Origin: Bacteroidota bacterium
GTDB lineage: Bacteria; Bacteroidota; Bacteroidia; Bacteroidales; FEN-979
Direction: 5' to 3'
Length of the DNA: 64,000 bases
Assembly (NCBI GenBank): GCA_026391795.1
Contig: JAPLDI010000003.1
Span: 1-64,000, forward strand
Of this stretch, positions 1-7,970 are shown in pieces. Position 1 is the first letter of the stretch, and the number at the start of each line of letters is the position of its first letter. A program made the translations under genes and the position numbers. The notes under the pieces are model-generated. The model saw only the letters and a program-made list of their open reading frames with translations, ran no database searches and was not told the DNA's origin.

Positions 1-1
1 T

Positions 2-175
2 GAATTATTGCGCAGGGTGAGGTGAATAATTGCGCAGGGTGAGGTGAATAATTGCGCAGGGTGAGGTGAATAATTGCGAAGGGTGAGGTGAAAAACGAAC
101 CCTCTCCTTCCAGGAGAGGGCAGGGTGAGGTGAATAATTGCGAAGGGTGAGGTGAATTATTGCGCAGGGTGAGGT
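2..175. repeat. 22-bp direct repeat array with an embedded hairpin
   Basis: Six copies of a 22-bp unit, gaataattgcgcagggtgag plus gt, lie at 2-23, 24-45, 46-67, 68-89, 132-153 and 154-175, differing at one or two bases (cgc/cga, aat/att). Between copies four and five a 42-bp variant carries the inverted repeat ccctctcc-ttcc-aggagaggg. The unit tail ggtgaggtgaa is also the tail of the REP-like element near 2562, so the array looks like an amplified fragment of that element. An ORF across it on the minus strand is low complexity and not a gene. Confidence 0.85.
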
Positions 176-180
176 GAAGC

Positions 181-213
181 AATAAAAAAACCCGGACACT
201 TTGCCGGGTTTGA
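181..213 (-). terminator. Rho-independent terminator of the EF-G-like gene
   Basis: Stem AAACCCGG/CCGGGTTT (188-195 and 205-212 on the plus strand) with an 8-nt loop. Read on the minus strand it is followed by a run of seven T. It lies about 20 nt past the stop codon of the EF-G-like gene. Confidence 0.8.
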
Positions 214-233
214 CATTGTCAAAAAGGGAAAGG

Positions 234-2372
234 TTATTCTTCTTCTTTTTCCTGTTCTTCATAAGCTTTCAGCAGCTTATCCTGAACATCGCCCGGAACC
301 TGTGTATATTCACCAAATTTCATATTGTAGGTTGCCCGGCCGCTGGTCAGCGAGCTCAGTGCAGTGGAATACCGGTTCAGCTCTGCCAGGGGCACCTTGG
401 CGAGGATCTTCTGATAATTGCCTTCACTGTCCATCCCCATAATGACGGCACGGCGACCCTGGAGGTCAGTCATGACATCGCCCATTTTTTCCTCGGGAAC
501 TATGACCTCAATATCGTAGATCGGTTCGAGGATCTTCGGACCGGCATTCTTGAAGGCTTCCTTGAAAGCATGACGGCCTGCAAGCTTAAAGGAAATTTCG
601 TTGGAGTCGACCGGGTGCATCTTGCCGTCGTAAATGCTTACGACAATATCACGGGCATAGGATCCAGTAAGCGGACCTTCCTCGATCTTTTCCATGATGC
701 CTTTGAGGATGGCAGGGATAAACCTGGTGTCAATGGCACCACCCACGATACAGTTCTGCATCACAAGTTTTCCGCCCCATTCGAGTTCTATAACATCTTT
801 CCCGCGGACCGGGAACTCACTCTGGTCTTTCATTCCTTCACGGAACGGTTCGATCATCATATGGACTTCACCAAACTGACCGGCACCACCCGACTGCTTC
901 TTATGGCGGTACATTGATTTTGCCGGTTTGGTAATGGTTTCACGATACGGGATCTTCGGTGCAAAAAATTCAATACCGATCTTTTCGAGGTTCTCCAGCT
1001 GCCATTTTGCAATGTTGAGATGAAGTTCTCCCTGTCCCATCAGGATCACCTGTTTGAGCTCTTTCGAATACAACACCACAAGGGTAGGATCCATTTTGCT
1101 TAATTCGCTCAGCAAACTGCCCAGTTTTTCATCGTCCCCCTGGTTTTTTGCTTTCACGGCTGCCCTGAATTTGGGTTCAGGGTAAATGATGGGTTCGATG
1201 ATAAGATCTGCGTTTTTCGGAGAATTCAGGGTATTGTTTGTATAGGTGTTTTTCAGTTTGATAGTGGCCCCGATATCACCGGCAACCAGCTTCTCAACTT
1301 TGTCACGGTTTTTCCCGCTGATAACGAACAGCTGAGAAAGCCTTTCTTTTGAACTGTGACGTGAGGGGTTGATCATGTCGATGGCCTCCGTGATCTCGCC
1401 GGCATAGACCTTAAAGAACGAGACCTCGCCGAGGTGCTGCTCGATCGTGGTTTTAAAAACAAATGCACAGGCAGGCTCTGAAGGATTGCATTTCAGCTCT
1501 TTCCCGTCGAGGCTTTTAATGGCAGGCATTTCATCCGGAGAAGGTACACTGTTTACGATGAATTCAAGGAGGCGGCCAACACCCATATTCTGCTTGGAAC
1601 AAACGCAAAGTACAGGAAAAATCGAACGATGCATGATGCCTGTCCGGAGCGCTTTCGCAATCTCCTCTTCTGTCAGGGTTCCCTTTTCAAAAAAGACCTC
1701 CATCAGGGATTCATCCTTCGAGGCAAGTTCTTCAATCAGGGCATTGTGCATCTCTTCCATCTTTGCCATTTCTCCGTCAGGCACATCCATGATCTCGGGC
1801 TTCCCTCCGCCCTGGGGATATTTATACATTTTCTTTTTCAGGAGATCGATGATGCTGTTGAAACCTGTGCCGGCATTGACAGGATACTGCATCAGGGTGA
1901 CGTTGTTGCCGAACTGCTGGCGAAGCTGGCGGATGGTTTCGTCAAAATTTGCATGTTCCTGGTCGAGGTGGTTGACAACGAAGACAACCGGTGTATTTCG
2001 TTTAGTGGTGTACCTCCATGTGATTTCTGTTCCGACTTCAACACCATTCACGGCGTTGACGACCATCAGTGCAGTGTCGGCCACCTTGAGGGCAGCTACT
2101 ACTTCCCCAATAAAATCATCAAATCCCGGTGTGTCAATGAAATTGATCTTCCTGTTGTCATACAATGTGCAGAGAACGGATGCAACAACCGAGTTCTGAC
2201 GTTCGAGCTCGATCGGACGATAGTCGGAAACCGTATTTTTATCTTCCACACTGCCCCTGCGGCTGATCATTCCGCCTTCAAAAAGCATCGCTTCGCTCAA
2301 CGTTGTTTTTCCTGACTTTGACCCTCCGATGAGGGCAATATTCCTGATCTCACTCGTTTGAAATACTTTCAT
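234..2372 (-). CDS. Elongation factor G-like translational GTPase (EF-G paralogue)
   Basis: A 712-residue protein with the EF-G domain order: GTPase domain, domain II, and domains III-V (the C-terminal part includes VKIxFGEYxxVPG-like residues). The P-loop is GGSKSGKT (16-23), G3 is DTPGFDDF (80-87) and G4 is NHLD (134-137), where classical EF-G has GHVDHGKT-type and NKMD motifs. These variant G motifs place it with the second, EF-G2-like copies common in Bacteroidota, not the main fusA in the str operon; neighbours are not ribosomal genes. Its role in elongation or ribosome recycling is not established from sequence. A consensus promoter lies 54-84 nt upstream and a terminator follows. Confidence 0.85.
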   Translation of the reverse strand: MKVFQTSEIRNIALIGGSKSGKTTLSEAMLFEGGMISRRGSVEDKNTVSDYRPIELERQNSVVASVLCTLYDNRKINFIDTPGFDDFIGEVVAALKVADTALMVVNAVNGVEVGTEITWRYTTKRNTPVVFVVNHLDQEHANFDETIRQLRQQFGNNVTLMQYPVNAGTGFNSIIDLLKKKMYKYPQGGGKPEIMDVPDGEMAKMEEMHNALIEELASKDESLMEVFFEKGTLTEEEIAKALRTGIMHRSIFPVLCVCSKQNMGVGRLLEFIVNSVPSPDEMPAIKSLDGKELKCNPSEPACAFVFKTTIEQHLGEVSFFKVYAGEITEAIDMINPSRHSSKERLSQLFVISGKNRDKVEKLVAGDIGATIKLKNTYTNNTLNSPKNADLIIEPIIYPEPKFRAAVKAKNQGDDEKLGSLLSELSKMDPTLVVLYSKELKQVILMGQGELHLNIAKWQLENLEKIGIEFFAPKIPYRETITKPAKSMYRHKKQSGGAGQFGEVHMMIEPFREGMKDQSEFPVRGKDVIELEWGGKLVMQNCIVGGAIDTRFIPAILKGIMEKIEEGPLTGSYARDIVVSIYDGKMHPVDSNEISFKLAGRHAFKEAFKNAGPKILEPIYDIEVIVPEEKMGDVMTDLQGRRAVIMGMDSEGNYQKILAKVPLAELNRYSTALSSLTSGRATYNMKFGEYTQVPGDVQDKLLKAYEEQEKEEE

Positions 2373-2425
2373 TTTCTGACTGTTTCTTATTATTGAATTG
2401 GAAGTAGGGTTGTTTGAAAGGGCTG

Positions 2426-2456
2426 CAAAGTTAAAAAATGTGCTTTAATAATCAAA
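2426..2456 (-). promoter_or_regulatory. Bacteroidetes-type promoter of the EF-G-like gene
   Basis: On the minus strand TTTG (2453-2456), a 19-nt spacer, then TAACTTTG (2426-2433) exactly fits the TTTG-N19-TAnnTTTG sigma-ABfr consensus. The start codon at 2372 would leave a leader of roughly 45 nt. Confidence 0.75.
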
Positions 2457-2557
2457 ACTTTCCGGGAATAAGAATGGATGCTCGATGTGTGGGTGTGAGG
2501 GCCTTTATGCGGATGACCCCGCAAGGGTCACATTATTGTACCTGGCAGGAACAATAA

Positions 2558-2607
2558 AAATTCTCCCCCACTCCTCCAAGGAGAGGGGGCCGGGGGGTGA
2601 GGTGAAT
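2558..2607. repeat. REP-like intergenic hairpin element
   Basis: The stretch cccccactcctccaaggaga followed by a G-rich tract and ggggtgaggtgaa forms an imperfect hairpin (ctcctccaaggag core). The same core plus ggtgaggtgaa tail is found at 107-131, so it is a dispersed element. It lies 3' of the PfkB-kinase gene and 5' of the EF-G-like gene. Confidence 0.6.
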
Positions 2608-2647
2608 TTGTCGGAAGTAAGAGTTGAATACCCGAACATTCGATTGT

Positions 2648-3616
2648 TCATTTCAAATGATCTTTGATCTCCTTCCAAACCGCCGCTTCCATCTTCGCCC
2701 CGATCCCTTCGATAACCTTTCCGGCGAGCAGCGTCCCGATCTCCCCGGACCGTTTCAGCGATAATCCATTCGATTGTCCGTAGAGGAATCCTGACGCATA
2801 AAGATCGCCGGCACCGGTGGTATCAACAGGGACAACCTCAATAATACCGATTTCGATTACCTCCTGTCCGCTTTTGATCAAAGATCCTTTTGAACCGGTT
2901 TTCACCACGGCAATCTCCGCCATCCCTGCAATCTCATCCAGTGCTTCCCTGGGTTCCTTGCCGGTAAAGGCCTTTGCTTCTTCTTCGTTGGCAAAAACGA
3001 TATCCACATATTTTATAACAACCTCCCGGAGAAAATCCAGGTTCGCCTCCACAACATTGTAGCTTGCCAGGTCAAGAGAGACCTTTAAACCATTCTCTTT
3101 TGCCAGGGATAGCGCCGCCCTGATAAGGTCATGATTCTGGACCAGGTATCCCTCGATGTGAAGATAATCGTACTGCTTAAAATTGAAAGTTGTAAGATGT
3201 CCGGCTGCAAGTTCGATGGCTGCCCCGAGATGAGTGGCAAAGGTGCGTTCCGAATCGGGCGTCACCAGGGCAATCGCACGACCGGTGTTCTGCAAACTGT
3301 GAATCATATGAGGCTCCACCCCGGCATCGATCATGTCCTTCACGAACGATCCTCCCAGTTCATCTTCTCCGATCACCCCAATGTAACCGACAGGAACTCC
3401 CAGCATTGCCAGCCCGTGGATCGTATTGGCAGCAGAACCTCCCGCAGAAAAACTTTTCGGGTGATTTTCAAATTTTGTCAGAACCGCATGGCTTCGCAGT
3501 GCATCCACAAGCTGCATACTGCCTTTTGGTAATTCAAGATGGGTTAGGAGTTGTTCGTCTTCAATCCTGATCATGATGTCCACGAGGGCATTGCCCATTC
3601 CAAGTATCTTTTTCAT
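2648..3616 (-). CDS. PfkB-family carbohydrate/nucleoside kinase (adenosine kinase-like)
   Basis: A 322-residue ribokinase-fold protein. It has the N-terminal PfkB signature with GGSAANT (59-65) and the C-terminal ATP/anion-hole motif DTTGAGD near residue 265, where the Asp is the catalytic base. Length and the FSAGGSAAN start match the adenosine kinase/sugar kinase branch often annotated as adenosine kinase in Bacteroidota. The exact substrate (adenosine, ribose or another sugar) cannot be told from the sequence. A TATCTTTG -7 element sits at 3637-3644 on the same strand. It is a cytoplasmic enzyme. Confidence 0.85.
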   Translation of the reverse strand: MKKILGMGNALVDIMIRIEDEQLLTHLELPKGSMQLVDALRSHAVLTKFENHPKSFSAGGSAANTIHGLAMLGVPVGYIGVIGEDELGGSFVKDMIDAGVEPHMIHSLQNTGRAIALVTPDSERTFATHLGAAIELAAGHLTTFNFKQYDYLHIEGYLVQNHDLIRAALSLAKENGLKVSLDLASYNVVEANLDFLREVVIKYVDIVFANEEEAKAFTGKEPREALDEIAGMAEIAVVKTGSKGSLIKSGQEVIEIGIIEVVPVDTTGAGDLYASGFLYGQSNGLSLKRSGEIGTLLAGKVIEGIGAKMEAAVWKEIKDHLK

Positions 3617-3636
3617 AAATGATTTTTCTAAGGGGT

Positions 3637-3644
3637 CAAAGATA
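3637..3644 (-). promoter_or_regulatory. -7 element (TATCTTTG) upstream of the PfkB kinase
   Basis: TATCTTTG on the minus strand matches TAnnTTTG and lies 21 nt before the start codon. No good TTTG -33 element is seen at the expected distance. Confidence 0.5.
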
Positions 3645-3767
3645 ATTATTTTGGTCTTATCCTTCCCGTGCCTTTGTGCCTCCCTTTGTGCGCCTTTGTG
3701 GCTAACCTTTTAACTGAAAAGAATCTGGAACACACAAGGGAAAACGAAGGAATTCAGGACATTTGTC

Positions 3768-3798
3768 TTGACAGGAAGGACAAATTTCCGTACTTTTG
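3768..3798 (+). promoter_or_regulatory. Promoter of the RES/Xre operon
   Basis: TTG at 3768-3770, a 20-nt spacer and TACTTTTG at 3791-3798 match the Bacteroidetes promoter consensus. The possible TTG start codon at 3796 lies inside the -7 element, so translation must start downstream, at ATG 3814. Confidence 0.65.
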
Positions 3799-3813
3799 TA
3801 CAAAATTCATGGT

Positions 3814-4242
3814 ATGACTGTTAAAACAAAACCGAAATCCGTTCTCAGGAGTTATGAAAAACACCTCGATGACCGGTTCTGGATGGTGGAAGAGGCGTCC
3901 TCCGGGGTTCCTGCATCCGCAATCTTTGACCTGATAGGACTGACCCACCTGAATAAAAGTTTTTTTGCAGGAATGCTGAACCTTTCCACGAAAACCCTTG
4001 ACCGGTACCGCCAGGGCGGGAAACAGCTCAATCCTGCTTCCGGGGAACTGATCCTGAAAATCTTCTCCCTGTACAAAAAAGGAGAGAAGATTTTCGGAAA
4101 CACAGAGGAGTTTCAAAAATGGATCGAGAAACCTGCTTATGGGTTAGGATTTAAAGTTCCGAAGGAGCTGATGCAAACTCCTGCAGGTATCGATCTCATC
4201 ATGGATGAATTGATACGGATTGAATACGGAGACCTTGCCTGA
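3814..4242 (+). CDS. Xre/ParS-type antitoxin (DUF2384) of a RES toxin
   Basis: A 142-residue protein with an N-terminal helix-turn-helix region (around FAGMLNLSTKTLDRYRQ) and a C-terminal MbcA/ParS/Xre toxin-binding domain ending YGLGFKVPKELMQTPAGIDL, the usual tail of antitoxins paired with RES toxins (DUF2384). It should bind and neutralise the downstream RES protein and repress its own promoter. The stop codon is 2 nt before the toxin ATG. I chose ATG 3814 because the longer TTG start at 3796 overlaps the promoter -7 box. Assignment is firm at the family level. Confidence 0.9.
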   Translation: MTVKTKPKSVLRSYEKHLDDRFWMVEEASSGVPASAIFDLIGLTHLNKSFFAGMLNLSTKTLDRYRQGGKQLNPASGELILKIFSLYKKGEKIFGNTEEFQKWIEKPAYGLGFKVPKELMQTPAGIDLIMDELIRIEYGDLA

Positions 4243-4244
4243 GC

Positions 4245-4697
4245 ATGATTGTATATAGAATTTCTTCAATTGAATACTCCGGGCAAATTCAGTCTTCCGG
4301 GATAGCTGCAAGATGGAATTTACAGAATCAACGTGTGCTTTATACTTCTGAAACCCGCTCGCTTGCCTGCCTTGAGAATATTGTTCACCGGTCAATGACC
4401 CAATTATCGGGATTGTTCAGGACCCAGGTTATTGAGATCCCTGATTCGCTGAAAATTATAACTGTAGAAGTAAATAATCTTCCTGCAGGATGGATCTCCA
4501 GGGAAAAAGTTGATGTTTGCAGGGAAATGGGTTCCTCCTGGTATCTTTCCGGGAAAAGTCCTGTTCTTAAAGTACCTTCCGCACTGATACCCCAGGAGCA
4601 TAATTACATTATTCAGACCCTTCATCCTGACTTTTCGTTGATCAGAATGCTCAGCATTGAAAACTTTCAATTTGATCCAAGAATAAAATTGGATTGA
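4245..4697 (+). CDS. RES-domain toxin
   Basis: A 150-residue RES protein. The family's conserved polar positions are visible: Arg23 in ARWN, Tyr33 and Glu36 in VLYTSE, Ser112 in VPSALIPQEHN, and Asn120. RES toxins of this type deplete cellular NAD+ by NAD+ phosphorolysis or hydrolysis, giving growth arrest. It begins 2 nt after the antitoxin stop, so the two are co-transcribed with the antitoxin first. Full family length with no disruption, so the module is probably active. Confidence 0.9.
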   Translation: MIVYRISSIEYSGQIQSSGIAARWNLQNQRVLYTSETRSLACLENIVHRSMTQLSGLFRTQVIEIPDSLKIITVEVNNLPAGWISREKVDVCREMGSSWYLSGKSPVLKVPSALIPQEHNYIIQTLHPDFSLIRMLSIENFQFDPRIKLD

Positions 4698-4769
4698 ATA
4701 TGTTTACACTTTTGTAATAATTTTTGTTTTTCATCGTATTTATATGGAATGATTCTAATTTGTACGATT

Positions 4770-5714
4770 GTGAAAAAAGTCGCTTTAAATATTCTTTTTC
4801 TAGTATCGCTCCTCTCTGCAGGTTGCACCCAAAACACAGCAAAAAAAATGGAATTCAAGAAACTCACTCCTGAAGAAGAACGGGTCATCGTTTACAAAGG
4901 AACCGAAACGCCGTTCACCGGAAAATATGAGAACTTTGACGGCAATGGAATCTATGTATGTAAACGATGCGGCAATCCGCTTTACCGCTCCGAAGATAAA
5001 TTTGATGCCAAATGCGGCTGGCCCAGTTTTGATGATGAGATCCCCGGCGCGGTAAAACGCATCCCGGATGCAGACGGTATGCGGACAGAAATCGAATGTG
5101 CCAAATGCGGTGCACACCTCGGGCATGTCTTTCTGGGGGAAGGATTCACACCAAAAAATACACGCAATTGCGTAAATTCAATATCGCTCGACTTCGTTTC
5201 CAAAAATCCGGCGGAACATAAAACAGCTGCAAAAACCGATACTGCAATTTTTGCCGGCGGATGTTTCTGGGGTGTTGAATACTACCTGCACAAAGCTAAA
5301 GGTGTTGCCTCGGTTACCTCCGGATATACCGGCGGCCATAAGGATCATCCTACGTACGAGGAAGTTTGTTCAGGAAAAACAGGCCACTATGAAGCCGTTG
5401 AGGTTGTGTTTGACCCGGCACAGACAAATTACGAGACCGTTGCAAGGCTCTTTTTTGAGATCCATGACCCGACTGAGTGGAATCACCAGGGGCCTGATTT
5501 CGGTGAACAATACCGTTCGGCAATCTTTTACAGGAATGAAGATCAGAAACAGGTTGCCGAAAAACTGATAAAACTGCTGAAGGAAAAAGGATTTAAGGTT
5601 GTAACGGAAGTGAAAAAAGCTTCCGTTTTCTGGAGAGCGGAGAATTATCACCAGGAATACTATGAACACAAAGGCACCCTGCCTTATTGCCATGGTTATG
5701 TCAAACGGTTTTGA
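4770..5714 (+). CDS. msrBA: Lipoprotein MsrB-MsrA fusion, peptide methionine sulfoxide reductase
   Basis: A two-domain repair enzyme reducing both R- and S-methionine sulfoxide in proteins. With the GTG start at 4770 the N-terminus is a clean lipoprotein signal (KKVALNILFLVSLLSAGC, lipobox Cys19); an ATG at 4749 would add seven residues. The MsrB domain has the zinc pairs CKRC (64-67) and CAKC (110-113) and the catalytic Cys134 in RNCVNS. The MsrA domain has GCFWG with catalytic Cys165. MsrB precedes MsrA. The lipobox places it in the periplasm or on a membrane, where it needs an electron donor such as a thioredoxin-like protein, not seen nearby. Confidence 0.92.
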   Translation: MKKVALNILFLVSLLSAGCTQNTAKKMEFKKLTPEEERVIVYKGTETPFTGKYENFDGNGIYVCKRCGNPLYRSEDKFDAKCGWPSFDDEIPGAVKRIPDADGMRTEIECAKCGAHLGHVFLGEGFTPKNTRNCVNSISLDFVSKNPAEHKTAAKTDTAIFAGGCFWGVEYYLHKAKGVASVTSGYTGGHKDHPTYEEVCSGKTGHYEAVEVVFDPAQTNYETVARLFFEIHDPTEWNHQGPDFGEQYRSAIFYRNEDQKQVAEKLIKLLKEKGFKVVTEVKKASVFWRAENYHQEYYEHKGTLPYCHGYVKRF

Positions 5715-5798
5715 AAGAAAAACACGGAGGAAAAACTTACCCGGGGGGCAAGCCTTCATCCGTGTTACTGCAAAACAAACAACCGTTTTCTTCCGCTT

Positions 5799-6932
5799 CT
5801 ATTTATCCAGGATGACCTTCTTCGTCACCACTCCTGCATCTGAAACCAGCTGAATAAAATAATATCCTCCAGGTTGCGAGGAGAGGTCCAGCGTGTATTG
5901 CTGGCCTGCAAATACAACATTGGAGTAAACCAGCCTTCCTGTAAGATCCATTACAGAGAGTGTTTCTTTTTTCACGGCCATGTTACCGGTAACTAATGTG
6001 ATTGCCCCCGATGTGGGATTCGGATAAAGAACCATGGAATTCACGGTATTTACAGGAATCCCTGTTGTTCCGTCCTGGTTGACCGTTACCACCTGGGGTG
6101 CCAGCCCGGAAACCGTCACGGTGATGGAGGCAACACGGGGAGGTCCTGATGAATTGTCAGTATAATTGGCGACGATCGTTCCGTTTCCGGTTCCCGAAGG
6201 AGTCACCGTGCACCATGTCTGGTTACTCACTGCTGTCCAGTCGCTGTTTGAAGTCACAGTAAAATCAGTGGCTCCAGCTGGCATGGAGACGTTCTGGCTG
6301 GGTGGTGCAACGGCAAGTGTCTTCGGGGCTCCATCCTGTGTGACCGTCACCACCTGTGGCGTTAACCCGGTCACCGTAACGGTAATCGAAGCTACCCGCT
6401 GGGCAGGTAAAGGATTGCTGACATAGTTGGCGACAATGATTCCGTTTCCCGTTCCGGAAGGAGTACATGTACACCAGGTCTGATTACTGACGGCTGTCCA
6501 GCTTGAGTTTGAGGTTACGGTAAAATCGGTAGTTCCGACCACATAGGTGACGTTTTGATTTGACGGGGTCACCAGCAATGTTGAAACGAAACCTGTTACC
6601 GTGAACGAGCCTGTCATGGAAGGGTGATGCATGCAATGATAGTTAAAAGTGCCATTCACACCCGGCACATACTCAAAAAAGGTGTTGGAGGCATCAATGG
6701 GATGATCCCACGACGTGGCGCCAGAAGGAATGGTGGTTGAGGTTGTTGTATGCGTGCCGCTGACCCAGTTCCACCGGATTGTATCGCCCGCGTTTACATT
6801 GGGAATAGAGGCCGGTGTGAATTGAAAATCTGCAACCGAGATCAGCCACTTTGTGGAATATCCGGTACTGCTGAACAGCACAATGAGGATTGCGATCAAC
6901 AAACCGGGTATGTATGATTTATATGTTTTCAT
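5799..6932 (-). CDS. Secreted cupredoxin-BACON-BACON protein with T9SS sorting domain
   Basis: A 377-residue protein. A signal peptide (about 1-26) is followed by a plastocyanin/amicyanin-like domain (about 30-113) whose copper-type motif is CMHHPSM, with Cys-x2-His-x2-Met spacing as in amicyanin, and an upstream His in SGTHTTTS. Two BACON domains follow (about 116-203 and 207-290), nearly identical around SNxxWTAVSNQTWCTxTPSG. The C-terminus (about 300-377) is a T9SS type A sorting domain beginning MVLYPNPTSG and ending TKKVILDK, so the protein is exported and anchored at the surface. Function beyond copper binding or electron transfer is not known. Confidence 0.85.
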   Translation of the reverse strand: MKTYKSYIPGLLIAILIVLFSSTGYSTKWLISVADFQFTPASIPNVNAGDTIRWNWVSGTHTTTSTTIPSGATSWDHPIDASNTFFEYVPGVNGTFNYHCMHHPSMTGSFTVTGFVSTLLVTPSNQNVTYVVGTTDFTVTSNSSWTAVSNQTWCTCTPSGTGNGIIVANYVSNPLPAQRVASITVTVTGLTPQVVTVTQDGAPKTLAVAPPSQNVSMPAGATDFTVTSNSDWTAVSNQTWCTVTPSGTGNGTIVANYTDNSSGPPRVASITVTVSGLAPQVVTVNQDGTTGIPVNTVNSMVLYPNPTSGAITLVTGNMAVKKETLSVMDLTGRLVYSNVVFAGQQYTLDLSSQPGGYYFIQLVSDAGVVTKKVILDK

Positions 6933-7105
6933 AGGTAATTGTTTCTTTATGGATTCTATTGTTATTTAGACTAATTCCACGCAAAGATACAATGCCCTAT
7001 GAAAAAGTCAAGGTTTTTTTATTACTTTTTTTTGAAAGTATGTGCCGGGCCTTGGAGAGCAGCCAGCAAAACCCTGAAAAGCCAGCCAGGCTTGTGTGTC
7101 ACGAA

Positions 7106-7933
7106 TCAGGCCTGCTCAAAGGTTCTGATCAGTTCGGGTTCCAGGGGCTCAATGCGTTCGAAATTTTTCCATTGAAAATCTTTCCGGTGGCCATTGGCAT
7201 CCCAGGAATAGACATTCATGAATATCTTACCGTAGGCAAGATCGGAAGAATCATAATATTTTGCAAAGGCCATCTGTTCACCGGTTTTTATATCATTGCC
7301 GATCACCGAGAACTTCATGTGAAGCAGGAATTTATTATTCCGTGCATCGGTGAGTGCCGTTCTCAGCCTGAAGTTTTCGGGGTCATCCAGGTTGATGTCA
7401 TAATAGAGGATCTTCTCCAGGTCGGGAAGATCACGCTGAGACTGGAAAGCCCGGATGCGGGAGTTGTTATCAATGGTCCATGCCTCGAACCTGCCATCCA
7501 GGTCAATGATCGACCGCCCTTTGTTCCCAAGCCGGATGGATAGCCAGAAACAGTTGTCCCGGTACCGTATGTAAAGTTTTTTGGTGGAGAAGATGTCGTT
7601 GGGGCGTTTGATAACATAATAGACCAGGAGGCCTGAAAACATTGCAGTAAAGAAGATGGAGATGGCCGACTGGATCATTACGATCGTTCTTCCCATATCG
7701 GTCACGGGATGAATATCGCCAAACCCGATGGTGTGAAAGGTGACAATGCTGAAATAGACCGCCTGACCAAAATCCAGCGTCTCGGTAACCTTCTGTGAAT
7801 AGGGCGTCAGGGTGATGCTGTCAGTTATAAAATACCACCAGGCAAAGATCAGGATGAACAGGGCATAGCAGAAAAATGCAACAATGGAGAAACGAAGGAA
7901 TTCACGGATCTTGATCGAAAAGCCTATATGCAT
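7106..7933 (-). CDS. Inward-rectifier (Kir/KirBac-like) potassium channel
   Basis: A 275-residue inner-membrane channel with TM1 (about 14-35), pore helix and filter TIGFGD (68-73), TM2 (about 83-107), then a cytoplasmic beta-rich IRK C-terminal domain (about 115-260). The filter GFG is the form seen in Kir and some bacterial Kir-like channels. Length is close to KirBac proteins. It follows the HlyD-like gene by 37 nt on the same strand but has its own -7 element TACCTTTG at 7953-7960, so it may be transcribed alone. A link to the ABC exporter is not implied. Confidence 0.88.
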   Translation of the reverse strand: MHIGFSIKIREFLRFSIVAFFCYALFILIFAWWYFITDSITLTPYSQKVTETLDFGQAVYFSIVTFHTIGFGDIHPVTDMGRTIVMIQSAISIFFTAMFSGLLVYYVIKRPNDIFSTKKLYIRYRDNCFWLSIRLGNKGRSIIDLDGRFEAWTIDNNSRIRAFQSQRDLPDLEKILYYDINLDDPENFRLRTALTDARNNKFLLHMKFSVIGNDIKTGEQMAFAKYYDSSDLAYGKIFMNVYSWDANGHRKDFQWKNFERIEPLEPELIRTFEQA

Positions 7934-7952
7934 GAACCTGTCTTTTGTACAT

Positions 7953-7960
7953 CAAAGGTA
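7953..7960 (-). promoter_or_regulatory. -7 element (TACCTTTG) of the Kir-channel gene
   Basis: TACCTTTG on the minus strand fits TAnnTTTG and lies 20 nt before the start codon. No clear -33 element is seen; it would lie in the end of the upstream gene. Confidence 0.5.
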
Positions 7961-7970
7961 CAAAACAGAA

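Noticed and set aside
1-262. ORF and possible CRISPR array in the 22-bp repeat
   Set aside because: There are no unique spacers between units, and the predicted protein is a translation of the repeat.
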